From: Bacillota bacterium
GTDB lineage: Bacteria; Bacillota_A; Clostridia; Lachnospirales; Lachnospiraceae
DNA: 64,000 nucleotides
Direction of reading: 5' to 3'
Assembly (NCBI GenBank): GCA_023407175.1
Contig: JAEYMU010000012.1
Coordinates: 504,406-568,405, forward strand
The notes beneath the pieces were generated by a model. The model was not told the DNA's origin and did no database searches. It saw only the letters and a program-made list of their open reading frames with translations. This document shows, one piece after another, positions 25,904-34,650 of this stretch. Position numbers and translations under genes: made by a program. Numbering within the stretch: the stretch's first letter is position 1; each line of letters begins with the position of its first letter.

Positions 25904-26648
25904 CCTCTAAGTATCCTTTCAACTGTTCTCTCATAAACGCCGGGTTGGAGCCGCCGCGAAGCAGCTGAATTCCTTCCAGCATCATATTCTTTGCCATAAC
26001 CTCATCCGAATTCAATTCCTTTAATTTGGTTGCAATAGGAAGGTAGATCAGATTGGCAAATCCTACACCGTACAAGGTTGCAATAAACGCTACACCGATT
26101 GCATGTCCAAGTTCCCCAATATCTCCGCCCAGTTTTCCGAGTACATTAACGAGACCCATAACTGTTCCAATTACACCCATGGTAGGAGAAAATCCGCCGG
26201 CGGCTTCAAATACTGCAATCGCTTTTTCATTCTCGTGTTCAAGATTTATGATTCTTGTTTCCAGAATTTGACGGACCACTTCCTCGTCTGCTCCGTCAAT
26301 GACCAAACGCAGGCCGGTAACAATAAATTCATCCATTTCCCTGGATTCCAGCTCATGCTCCAGTGCCAGCAGACCATCCTTTCGAGCAATCGTGGATAAA
26401 GCCATGAAGGTGTTCAGTATTTCCGGCCGGTCAATCTTTTTATTTCCGAAGGCTCTTCCCAATGCTCCGGGTACCTTTTTCAACGCCGCTGACGGAAAGG
26501 ACAGGCCTACTGCTCCTACGGTTCCTCCAAGCACAATCATTGCCGCAGTCAGCTGCAGCAATGCAGCCAGTGCTCCCCCCTCAATTTTAAATGCCGCAAG
26601 CAGCATGAAAAACGAAAATATCAAGCTTATCAGTGCAATTATATCCAT
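25866..26648 (-). CDS. motA: Flagellar motor stator protein MotA
   Basis: The 260-residue product has the MotA pattern: two N-terminal membrane helices, a cytoplasmic loop with IARKDGLLALE and charged residues that contact the rotor, then two further helices containing GFSPTMGVIGTVMGLVNVL and GVAFIATLYGVGFANLIYLPI. The start is ATG at 26648 with CGGAGG eight bases upstream; a longer frame beginning with TTG would overrun that site. It forms the ion channel with MotB, whose start overlaps the end of this gene. Confidence 0.93.
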   Translation of the reverse strand: MDIIALISLIFSFFMLLAAFKIEGGALAALLQLTAAMIVLGGTVGAVGLSFPSAALKKVPGALGRAFGNKKIDRPEILNTFMALSTIARKDGLLALEHELESREMDEFIVTGLRLVIDGADEEVVRQILETRIINLEHENEKAIAVFEAAGGFSPTMGVIGTVMGLVNVLGKLGGDIGELGHAIGVAFIATLYGVGFANLIYLPIATKLKELNSDEVMAKNMMLEGIQLLRGGSNPAFMREQLKGYLEDEKEGQAEEGEQ

Positions 26649-26838
26649 TCTAAAATCCTCCGGTTTATGCAAGCAATTATGATTTCATTATATCCCTATC
26701 AACGACACCATACAACAAAATTTTTCTAAAACTCTTTTTAAACAGCCCCATATTATGTTTATCGACCACTTTACCGCATTCCATAAGATATCCGCAGACA
26801 AAATAATACATGAATTATTTCCTATTTTATATAAAAAA

Positions 26839-26874
26839 ACTGCTGCAAAATAAGCTTTTTTATTTTGCAGCAGT
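26839..26874 (-). terminator. Intrinsic terminator of LTA-synthase-like gene
   Basis: ACTGCTGCAAAATA (26839-26852) pairs perfectly with TATTTTGCAGCAGT (26861-26874). In the minus direction the stem is followed by seven T residues. Confidence 0.85.
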
Positions 26875-26934
26875 ATACTTCATAGACAATGTAAGGTTAT
26901 CGTTTTTCGGCAGGTGCCCTAGGGCCGGCTTCTG

Positions 26935-28950
26935 TTATTCCGTTCCGGTATTCGGCAGATAGTAGTATTTTGTCAGCCTGTTATTCTTGTCGAGAGCATT
27001 ATTATAGCCTACATATTTATATTGTGTAATCGCAGCTGAATAGGACGTATTCTCCGAATAGGAATGCATTATATTATCCTTATCAATATAGAAAAGTGCA
27101 TTCATCACCGGCACCTCCTCATATAGGTCCGTCAGATACCGGTTATAGGCCGTTTCTTCAAGCCCTGCAGTTTTCAGTAGATAGGAGGACAGATAATTGG
27201 CACTGATCTGGCTGATGTCATCCTCCGTAATATCATAATTTGCCCAGAGAATAAAGGGTACCTTATATTTCATCTGCAGCTCCTCTTCCTCCGTCAGACC
27301 CTCCTCCGACAGCTTGTCATAAAGCTGGGAATATGCAATCGGCTGGTGGTCTCCGAATAACAGGATGATTGTATGCTCCTTCTGCTGGCTGAAATACTCT
27401 ACCAGCATCTGATAGGCCTCATCGGATTTCCTAAGAAGGCTTAAGTATTGTTCTGTAATGGAGCAGCCGGCATAATCCAGGAGTCTCACCGTATCTGCAT
27501 CGTCAAAGAGCTGAGCACTGGAATACCCTCCGTGATTTTGCATCGTGACATTGAATATAAATAGCGGATTATCCGCTCCCTTGGTTTCATATTGCTCGAT
27601 AATTTTTTTATAGCTCTCCTCGTCACTGATAAAGTTCCTGATTAAAGCCGGATTCACAAAATCATCCATGGATAAGAATTCATCAAAGCCTAATAAGGGA
27701 TAGACGAGATCCCTTTTATAGCCGCTTGGCTCATAGGGATGAATCGCTATATTATAATAGCCCTGGTCCTTTAAAGTGGTCGCCAGGGAATCCCTCTCCT
27801 CGGTAACAAACTGCTGATAGGGAACACAGTTTTGGGGCATGACGGCCATACTGTTACCGGTCAGAAATTCATATTCGGTATCGCTGGTTGCACCGCCGTA
27901 TACAGATACGTACATGGTTCCCTTAGTGGTATTATCCTGAAGTGACCGGATAAAGGGCAGATAGTCCATATTGGTCCGAAAATCCCCTACCAGGCTTAAA
28001 TCCGAGAAGGCTTCATTCATGATAACTATAATATTGGGCTTGTCCTGGGTGGTTGCGGCCCCGTTTTCTTCCTCTGAAGCATTGTCAAGGCTGTCCTGCA
28101 CCTGCTCTATGCTGTAGCCCTCAGGCTCCTCGGTTTCCATTGCCTTGACATTGGCAACAAAGCCGAATACGGTGCCGTAATCGCAATAGGTATATTTGGG
28201 CGCAAAGAAATCCAGAACCCTGATCTTGGATTTAATTAAATCCGTATCAAAAAATTGATGAAATACAATAACGGAAAACAACAGCCAGGTACCGATTACA
28301 ACCGCCCGGTTTATCACCGAAGGGTGCTTTTCTGTCCGCTCGAGCTTATAGCCCAGACTAACAACAGCATACATAATCAGAGTGGATATCATAAACCCCA
28401 GCGTAAAGCTGACACTGTAGCCGGAAGCAACACTCATGCCCGTCTTCCAGGCTAATAGATCACTGGGAAGAATGGGATTTCCCCGAAACAGATAGACAAA
28501 ATAATTCACCATCGAGGCGATATAAACCGCAATATTACAGATGGTAACCGTATATCTGCAGCTCCTAAGAAGTGCAAACACCAGATAATACAACAGTATG
28601 TACCAGACCAGATTATAAAAACTGTAGGACCGGAACATATCCGTATTAAAATTACTCACCATAGTTTCCACAACCAGAAAGGAGGCTATGGGAGAAACGA
28701 AAAGCAGCAGATAATGAAACAGCACCACCCGTTTTTTTAACAAATCCCTTACCTTACTGATCTGAACCAAGGGCAGAAAACTAAAAGCAAGCCACAGGAA
28801 CAGGATAAGCCAGGTAGACGGCGCCTTTATCCTTCCCGCAGGCTCCTGCCTGATATAGGCAGCCATAACAAACAGGAAATAAAGCATCAATAGATAAAAT
28901 GGTATCAGCTTTACTTCCTTTAAGTGTAATTTTATCTTAAGCTTATTCAT
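26935..28950 (-). CDS. LTA-synthase-family membrane phosphoglycerol transferase
   Basis: About five to six membrane helices occupy the first 270 residues, followed by a large extracellular sulfatase/alkaline-phosphatase-fold domain. Seen: NIIVIMNEAFSDL (metal-binding Glu), VYGGATSDTEYEF, where the Thr matches the catalytic nucleophile of LtaS-type enzymes, NVTMQNHGGY, and LLFGDHQPIAY with metal-binding Asp and His. Such enzymes polymerise or transfer glycerol phosphate from phosphatidylglycerol to lipoteichoic acid or glycans. I chose ATG at 28950, preceded by GGAGA; a frame extending to 29088 has a poorly conserved N-terminus. It could decorate a surface glycan rather than make LTA itself. 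Confidence 0.87.
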   Translation of the reverse strand: MNKLKIKLHLKEVKLIPFYLLMLYFLFVMAAYIRQEPAGRIKAPSTWLILFLWLAFSFLPLVQISKVRDLLKKRVVLFHYLLLFVSPIASFLVVETMVSNFNTDMFRSYSFYNLVWYILLYYLVFALLRSCRYTVTICNIAVYIASMVNYFVYLFRGNPILPSDLLAWKTGMSVASGYSVSFTLGFMISTLIMYAVVSLGYKLERTEKHPSVINRAVVIGTWLLFSVIVFHQFFDTDLIKSKIRVLDFFAPKYTYCDYGTVFGFVANVKAMETEEPEGYSIEQVQDSLDNASEEENGAATTQDKPNIIVIMNEAFSDLSLVGDFRTNMDYLPFIRSLQDNTTKGTMYVSVYGGATSDTEYEFLTGNSMAVMPQNCVPYQQFVTEERDSLATTLKDQGYYNIAIHPYEPSGYKRDLVYPLLGFDEFLSMDDFVNPALIRNFISDEESYKKIIEQYETKGADNPLFIFNVTMQNHGGYSSAQLFDDADTVRLLDYAGCSITEQYLSLLRKSDEAYQMLVEYFSQQKEHTIILLFGDHQPIAYSQLYDKLSEEGLTEEEELQMKYKVPFILWANYDITEDDISQISANYLSSYLLKTAGLEETAYNRYLTDLYEEVPVMNALFYIDKDNIMHSYSENTSYSAAITQYKYVGYNNALDKNNRLTKYYYLPNTGTE

Positions 28951-29123
28951 GACCAGTCTCCATTCCCGGGCATATCCCGGCGTAAATCTATGCAAAGCTT
29001 TTCTTTGCAGCGGTATTATAACCCTTTCATCCGTGGTTAAAATACCATATCTACAAATATAGTAAATGTAATTCCTGCTGTCAATCACTCAAAATTATAC
29101 AATATAACCGTAAAAAGTATATA

Positions 29124-30929
29124 CTATGTCGTTTCGGAAAGCAAATTAACCGGTGTCACCTTACATACCTTCCGGTCATAGGTTAAAAGCCCGTTGACTT
29201 CATCCTCCACATCACTAAGCTGGGTAAAAACTGCCGCAGACAGACCGCTGTCCCACAGCTGCTTAATATCCTCCTCCAGCAAACGATGATATGCCTTATC
29301 GTATTCCTCCTTTGTGATATAAATGCGGTACCCAAAAACCTGACGGGAGAAGGAATGCTGATTAATATAGCAGGCATAGCCCCCGTATTCGGAAAGAATA
29401 TACGGCCTATGCTTTACCTCCGCTCTCATGGGATGAAAATAATTATGTATGCTTTCAAAATCACCGCAGCCCTGGTCAAACCATCCGCTTGCATGATCAA
29501 TCAGTCTCGTGGTATCCAATTCCCGGAGCAAAGCGTAAACCTCCTTTGCATCAAATTGTCCCCAGCCCTCGTTAAAGGGAACCCAAAGGATGACAGACGG
29601 GCTATTATACAGCAGCGAAACCGTGTCCTTGCATTCCCTAAGCCATTCCTCCCTTCCCTCCTTCTGTCTTCTTCCAAGGAGGCGGTAATGACTGTCCTTT
29701 ACCTTGGCTGCCAGCTTCGGAAACAGAGTGGGAAGATAACCAACCAGAAGTATATTGTACTTCTCCCCGCCGTTCACCATATCCTGCCAGACCAGCATTC
29801 CCAGGCGGTCGCAATGATAATACCAACGCAGCGGTTCCAGCTTAATATGCTTCCTAAGCATATTAAACCCAAGCTCCTTCGCCTTCCTGATATCGTAAAT
29901 AAGGGCTTCGTCACTCGGAGCCGTATATAAGCCGTCAGGCCAATATCCCTGATCTAGAAGCCCGTTTTGAAAATAGGGCTTATGGTTTAAGTAAATTCTC
30001 GGAATCCCCTCAGTATCATCTTTAATTTCCACCTTACGCATCGCAAAATAACTCTCTACTCTATCCTCGCAGACGGCGATCACAATATCATATAAATTGG
30101 GCTCCTCAGGACTCCAGTATTTAAAATCCTCCATGGGGACAGTGATAAACTGCTGTCCGCTGACCATTGTTTTAAGCAGCTGTCCCTTCTCATATACCTC
30201 AATCAGAAAGCAGGCCTCCGGTGCCAGGCTGCGATTGAAATCATCATTAATAAAGATACCGATTTGCACCGCTGCTTCATCTACCAGCGGCGTAATTCGA
30301 AGGGCGGTAATATAAAGATCGGGAACCCATTCCATCCATACGGTCTGCCAGATACCGCTTTGAGCCGTATAAAACATACCGCCCCTGTTTAGCTTTTGCT
30401 TTCCTCTGCTGTGGTAAGAGGAATCACTGTCATCCGCCGTCCTGACCGTCAAAAGATTCTCCCCTTCTATCAGCACTGCGGTAATGTCGACTGAGAAGGG
30501 CAGATAACCGCCCATATGCTCTGTTACCTTCTGATGGTTGATAAACACCTCGCAGTATTGATCCACTGCTCCAAAATGCAGAATGCATTTCCTGTCCTCC
30601 TGTAATTCATCAACAAGAAGGGTTCTTTCATACCACAAATACTCTCCGGGCTTAAGCTGTAGGTTGACCTGTGACAGTACACTTTCCGGAGAAAACGGGA
30701 CTAAAATCTTACCTTCAAATTCCCTGGGTCTTTCCGGCTCCCTGGTGATACAATAATTCCAAAAGCCGTTCAATATAGTATAGTTATCTCTTCGAAGCTG
30801 AGGTCTCGGATATTCCACAAGCACCTGCTCCGTATCCAATTCCTCACCCCAGACAGTATATAATTGATTCTTACCTAGCTTTTTATCTTCTTTAAAACGA
30901 AGTGTCCTCAATGCATCCTTTTTATTCAT
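29124..30929 (-). CDS. Glycoside hydrolase family 2 enzyme
   Basis: The 601-residue protein has GH2 order: an N-terminal sugar-binding jelly roll (about 40-190, with YLWYERT and GGYLPFSVDIT), an immunoglobulin-like domain (200-300) and a TIM barrel (305-590). The acid/base is Glu454 in VPFNEGWGQFD and the nucleophile Glu514 in ILSEYGG. There is no signal peptide, so it acts on imported sugars. The N-terminal YPRPQLRR and GFNMLRKHIKLEP segments fit the beta-galactosidase/beta-glucuronidase/beta-mannosidase superfamily, but the exact specificity is not readable. It is monocistronic with its own promoter. Confidence 0.9.
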   Translation of the reverse strand: MNKKDALRTLRFKEDKKLGKNQLYTVWGEELDTEQVLVEYPRPQLRRDNYTILNGFWNYCITREPERPREFEGKILVPFSPESVLSQVNLQLKPGEYLWYERTLLVDELQEDRKCILHFGAVDQYCEVFINHQKVTEHMGGYLPFSVDITAVLIEGENLLTVRTADDSDSSYHSRGKQKLNRGGMFYTAQSGIWQTVWMEWVPDLYITALRITPLVDEAAVQIGIFINDDFNRSLAPEACFLIEVYEKGQLLKTMVSGQQFITVPMEDFKYWSPEEPNLYDIVIAVCEDRVESYFAMRKVEIKDDTEGIPRIYLNHKPYFQNGLLDQGYWPDGLYTAPSDEALIYDIRKAKELGFNMLRKHIKLEPLRWYYHCDRLGMLVWQDMVNGGEKYNILLVGYLPTLFPKLAAKVKDSHYRLLGRRQKEGREEWLRECKDTVSLLYNSPSVILWVPFNEGWGQFDAKEVYALLRELDTTRLIDHASGWFDQGCGDFESIHNYFHPMRAEVKHRPYILSEYGGYACYINQHSFSRQVFGYRIYITKEEYDKAYHRLLEEDIKQLWDSGLSAAVFTQLSDVEDEVNGLLTYDRKVCKVTPVNLLSETT

Positions 30930-30977
30930 GATGACCTCCCCATAATCATACTGAGCGGTTATTTCCTTATTATCCTT

Positions 30978-31006
30978 ATCTTATTCTATTTATTGTAATT
31001 TTTCAA
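30978..31006 (-). promoter_or_regulatory. Sigma-A-type promoter for GH2 gene
   Basis: On the minus strand TTGAAA (31006-31001) and TAAGAT (30983-30978) are 17 bases apart, about 50 bases upstream of the GH2 start, which has GGGGAGG before ATG. Confidence 0.5.
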
Positions 31007-31137
31007 GTTTATCGGCTATATTCCGTAATCCTTCAGAAAGCATTATTTTATCTTTTGTTCTGATCCTATGGGATTATTGCATGGGAGTTTGCCCTGTTAC
31101 ATATTCTTAAATGAGAATATTAAAAGAGACCTGACCT

Positions 31138-31596
31138 ATGAACAGACTTCGTGTTTTGTGTATCTCTATTATAATCACGGGAATTCTTATGTTCCTTTCC
31201 TCCTATTTTCTTATTCCTTTTACTTCTCCTGTATTTGGCTGGTGTATCGGACTTGCGTCAGGCTTGATTATCCTGGGTCTGGGGTCCCTGGTTAATGTAC
31301 TGTATGGCCTTTATTCAGCCACCGCGAAAAAACAGCCCCCCGTATCGGGAGAACCTTATGCCTCAGTCAGGGAAAAGTCCGGTTATCTCGTATGTAAAAT
31401 CATGAATGTCCTGCTGTGCATCCATCTTCTGCTTCTGTACAAACTTGACTTTCCTCCCACTGTAATCCTTCTCGGTATCCTTCTCGTCATTGTACAGTAT
31501 CTATTGGATTTATTTATACAGCTTTTTTTGTTAAGCCGTGCCAAAAGTTCTCCCCTGCCCGGCGGATTAAAGAAAGGGGACCCTGCAGCCCCCTGA
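31138..31596 (+). CDS. Small membrane protein of unknown function
   Basis: The 152-residue protein has about four hydrophobic helices: residues 7-28, 34-56, 86-102 and 104-130, with a short soluble loop (60-82) and a basic, proline- and glycine-rich C-terminus. I recognise no family. The start signal is weak (AAAGAG about ten bases before ATG). A perfect ATATTCT/AGAATAT inverted repeat (31101-31120) lies just upstream and may be an operator. It converges on the hydrogenase protease gene with only 34 bases between the stops. Confidence 0.6.
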   Translation: MNRLRVLCISIIITGILMFLSSYFLIPFTSPVFGWCIGLASGLIILGLGSLVNVLYGLYSATAKKQPPVSGEPYASVREKSGYLVCKIMNVLLCIHLLLLYKLDFPPTVILLGILLVIVQYLLDLFIQLFLLSRAKSSPLPGGLKKGDPAAP

Positions 31597-31630
31597 TTTT
31601 AACAAACCCTTGCTTATACTACTTTTGAAT

Positions 31631-32077
31631 TTACGCCCCCAAAGCCATATCAATCTTCGTAATCAGCTCCTGGATAATCAAAGGCATCCTATTCTTAAGT
31701 ACGATGCTTGGGCCATAATGGAAATCCACTTCGTAAACCTCGATGGTCAGAATAAAACACCTGCATCCCGGATAGAAAAGCCTGATCAGGTTAATAACGC
31801 TGATATTATGTCCATCCGTATCTCCCCGGTCCCGGTCTGCCTTCTCCATATCATATAAGGAAACCTCGCCGGCTGCTTTCCCCTGCCTTGCGCCGTCCAT
31901 AATGATCACCCTGTCTCCGTCATGAATTCTGGAAATCCCATAGCTGATATCCGTCTCAACATAGATGACTTCTATCCCAAGTCCCTCCAGCCTATTCTCC
32001 AGTTCAGCGGCCAGATATATGGCTATCCCGTCATCTTTCATTAACACATTACCTACTGCAAGCAGCTTTGTACTCAT
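31631..32077 (-). CDS. [NiFe] hydrogenase maturation endopeptidase (HyaD/HoxM type)
   Basis: The 148-residue protein matches hydrogenase maturation proteases: N-terminal LLAVGNVLMKDDGIAIYLA (the GN-x-L-x-x-DDG motif; here the usual metal-binding Glu/Asp positions lie in DDG and ELE), VIIMDGARQGKAAGE with the central Asp, and HNISVINLIRL with the metal-binding His. It removes the C-terminal tail of the large subunit after nickel insertion. Its ATG overlaps the stop of the large-subunit gene (ATGA), so the pair is translationally coupled. No hyp genes for cofactor assembly are in the window. Confidence 0.9.
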   Translation of the reverse strand: MSTKLLAVGNVLMKDDGIAIYLAAELENRLEGLGIEVIYVETDISYGISRIHDGDRVIIMDGARQGKAAGEVSLYDMEKADRDRGDTDGHNISVINLIRLFYPGCRCFILTIEVYEVDFHYGPSIVLKNRMPLIIQELITKIDMALGA

Positions 32078-33456
32078 ACGTTTACCTCAATCACTTTTTT
32101 ACCGCCCTTCGGTGTAACCAGATGTGTTGCACAGGAAACACAGGGATCGAAAGACCGGACAATCCGCCCGATTTCAACCGGGTCCTGAAAATCATTTACT
32201 ATGGTACCTTCCAATGATTTCTCAATTACACCCGGAATTCCATAGGCATCCCTGGGCGAAAGATTCCAATTGGACGGTGTGATAACACTATAATGCTCTA
32301 TTGCCTGGTTTTGAATTTGAACAAAATGTGCAAGGGAACCCCGCGTCGTATCGATAAAGCCTGTTCCCTGGGAGATATCAGGTATAGCAAATTCACGCTG
32401 TCCATTCGGCAGAAGCTCCACAAGCTCAATCATATTACTAAGAATTGATAGGATCTTGCTTGTTTCCAGCATTCTTGCAATAATCCGGTCCATACAGGCA
32501 TGGCCACCCGTATAATTACCGGAGATCAGCATTCTCGCCAGCGGACCCACCTCCATCGGCATTCCGTTATATCTGGGTGCCTTAATAAAAGTATAGGCAT
32601 CCGGTTTCTCTATATCCACCTCATCCGTGGTATTGTTCACAAACCAGGTATATTGAATTTCCTGGCTGATTACTGCCGGGTCAAAGGTATATAATAGTCC
32701 ATTTACAAGGACACCCGGTTTTACATAGGAGATATCCTGCTCCTCATAGTCAAATACTCCATAGCTCATAAAATACGGATATGATATCCCCATTTGAAAA
32801 TAGTCCTGATAATAATGGGCCAAAAGGTCCACATCCTCCCTCATAGCCGTATCCACAAAGTCCTTTAGCGTATGAATAATCGCTCTGACCTTCTCAATCT
32901 TATATGCATTGATTTCCGTATTGACTCCGCCCGCAAAAATACCGTGATTATGCGGAGCTTTTCCACCCAGAACGGCCTGCCCCTCATGTGCCAGCATACT
33001 GTACTGGTATCCCAGTGCATAATGCTCCTCTATCAACCGGTTAACATTATCCGGAAGCCTGTAATCTGTGGTATTTCTCACGCTGGCGACAGCCGGCGAA
33101 GAAATTCTTACAAAGCTGGGGATTAACATGATATAGAAATGCCTTAGATGATTTTGTACGAATTCAAAGCCATGAATGATATCTCTTAGATACCTGTCAT
33201 TCAGGGGAACCTCCAACCCCAGAGCCTGGTCGAGTGCCAATGCCGACGCATAAGAATGGGCCGCAGAGCATATCCCGCAGATCCTCTCCGTAAAATAAAT
33301 TGCATCCAAAGGGTATCTCCCTCTTAGCATCGTTTCAAAGCCCCGGAACAAGAGCCCCCGGGACTGGGCACTTTTTACTGTATTATCTTCCATCTCTGTC
33401 ATAATCTCAAGGAATCCGCTGATCCTTGTAATCGGATCAATTATTATTTCAGCCAT
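32074..33456 (-). CDS. [NiFe] hydrogenase large subunit
   Basis: The protein shows both nickel-binding CxxC motifs: RICGICSAAHS near residue 60 and DPCVSCATH near the C-terminus. A 15-residue tail after that histidine is the expected substrate of the adjacent endopeptidase. The N-terminus IIIDPITRISG is typical. I chose ATG at 33456 with GGAG six bases before it; an ATG at 33468 is possible. Genes run small subunit, large subunit, protease, and no cytochrome b or electron-transfer partner gene is adjacent, so the physiological acceptor is unknown. Confidence 0.93.
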   Translation of the reverse strand: MAEIIIDPITRISGFLEIMTEMEDNTVKSAQSRGLLFRGFETMLRGRYPLDAIYFTERICGICSAAHSYASALALDQALGLEVPLNDRYLRDIIHGFEFVQNHLRHFYIMLIPSFVRISSPAVASVRNTTDYRLPDNVNRLIEEHYALGYQYSMLAHEGQAVLGGKAPHNHGIFAGGVNTEINAYKIEKVRAIIHTLKDFVDTAMREDVDLLAHYYQDYFQMGISYPYFMSYGVFDYEEQDISYVKPGVLVNGLLYTFDPAVISQEIQYTWFVNNTTDEVDIEKPDAYTFIKAPRYNGMPMEVGPLARMLISGNYTGGHACMDRIIARMLETSKILSILSNMIELVELLPNGQREFAIPDISQGTGFIDTTRGSLAHFVQIQNQAIEHYSVITPSNWNLSPRDAYGIPGVIEKSLEGTIVNDFQDPVEIGRIVRSFDPCVSCATHLVTPKGGKKVIEVNV

Positions 33457-33466
33457 AGTAATCTCC

Positions 33467-33490
33467 ATTCTGCCACAAAGTAAGCGAATT
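33467..33490 (-). repeat. Leader repeat copy 1 (before hydrogenase large subunit)
   Basis: TTCGCTTACTTTGTGGCAG on the minus strand, running into AATGGAG, is a near copy of the segment before the small-subunit gene (34406-34429). It carries the ribosome-binding site of the large subunit. Confidence 0.55.
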
Positions 33491-33520
33491 TGAGCGGCAG
33501 CGCAAATTTGCTGTGTAGAA

Positions 33521-34393
33521 TTAATATCTCACAAATGGTTCCATACCGTCGGGGAAAAAAGCCTGTGCACAGCCGATACAATTTGAGCTGTTGCCTATGG
33601 GCCAGTTTACATATCCATTCCATTTCCTTCTGGGGCAGTCAGCTCTTGTCACCGGACCGCGGCAGCCCAGCTGAAACATACAGGTCTGCTCCCCAAAGGT
33701 CCTCGCAAATTCCCCCAGGTCAAAAAAGCCCCTTCTGGTACAGCTATCATGTATTGTGATTCCATAGAATAAGACCGGTCTTCCTTCACTGTCCAGCTCC
33801 GGCATTCCAAAGGCGGACAGATGGGCTACGGTTCCCACAATATAATCGGGATGGCAGGGACAGGTGGGCAACCGAATCACTGTGCGATCAAGTGCCTCCT
33901 GCACACTTACACAGGCGCCGGGATTTGGCCTTGCCGCCGAGATGCCTCCGTAGGAGGCACAGGTACCAACTGAAATTACATACTTTGCTCGTTCTCCCGC
34001 AAGCCTGACAGCATCATAAGCCGTTATTCTTTCTCCCTTATAATATGCTATGATACAATACGCACCATTGTCCTTGGTTGATATGGCTCCGTCCACCAGC
34101 AGAATAAAATCCGTATTCAGAGTCTCAAGGAACAATTCATAGGCCGCCTCCCCCTCATCTCCCATTACACTGTTGCTGTAGGTCAGATTCAGGATTGTGG
34201 TTAATACGGTATAGCCATTCGGATTATCACTGTTCAGAAGAGAAATAATATTGCCGGAGCAGCCCGACGTTTCCAGCCAGATGGCATTCAGCCTCGATCC
34301 ATTCTGGCTTGCAATTTTCACAATGGCCTCCCGCGACAGCCTCCCGGCTATCTCCTTCTGCGGTTCGCAGGAACACAGGGATTGATATTCCAC
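33521..34393 (-). CDS. [NiFe] hydrogenase small subunit, group-2-like
   Basis: Iron-sulfur ligands are visible in SGCSGN near residue 40, VGTCASYGG, PTCPCHP, DSCTRRG, LGCRGPVTRADCP and NSSNCIGC. There is no twin-arginine signal peptide, so the enzyme should be cytoplasmic. The proximal-cluster motif is CSGN rather than CTGC, and is followed by IISLLNSDNP. Known cyanobacterial HupS and HupUV (group 2) proteins have the same CSGN and lack a signal peptide, so I place it there provisionally. The start is GTG at 34393 with GGAGGG seven bases upstream. It could be an uptake or a sensory hydrogenase. Confidence 0.9.
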   Translation of the reverse strand: MEYQSLCSCEPQKEIAGRLSREAIVKIASQNGSRLNAIWLETSGCSGNIISLLNSDNPNGYTVLTTILNLTYSNSVMGDEGEAAYELFLETLNTDFILLVDGAISTKDNGAYCIIAYYKGERITAYDAVRLAGERAKYVISVGTCASYGGISAARPNPGACVSVQEALDRTVIRLPTCPCHPDYIVGTVAHLSAFGMPELDSEGRPVLFYGITIHDSCTRRGFFDLGEFARTFGEQTCMFQLGCRGPVTRADCPRRKWNGYVNWPIGNSSNCIGCAQAFFPDGMEPFVRY

Positions 34394-34405
34394 ACACTAA
34401 CCCTC

Positions 34406-34429
34406 CATTTTGCCGCAAAGAAAGCGAAA
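34406..34429 (-). repeat. Leader repeat copy 2 (before hydrogenase small subunit)
   Basis: TTCGCTTTCTTTGCGGCAA on the minus strand, running into AATGGAG. It differs from copy 1 at only a few positions and likewise carries the ribosome-binding site. Confidence 0.55.
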
Positions 34430-34650
34430 TTCTTTGAAGCAGGGCATTTATATTTATATTAATTTATATCAGCTTTCTCCGGATAATATGCCATTTATAT
34501 AAGCCGTTAATATTATATATAATGCCGAAAATTGTTTTATTTTCAACTATATTTTTATTAATTTTCGACGACTATTATTGTATTTATTACCCAATAATGC
34601 TAAAATTAGTATGATTTAGTCAATAAAAATATATTGGGGGAGGTATTATT

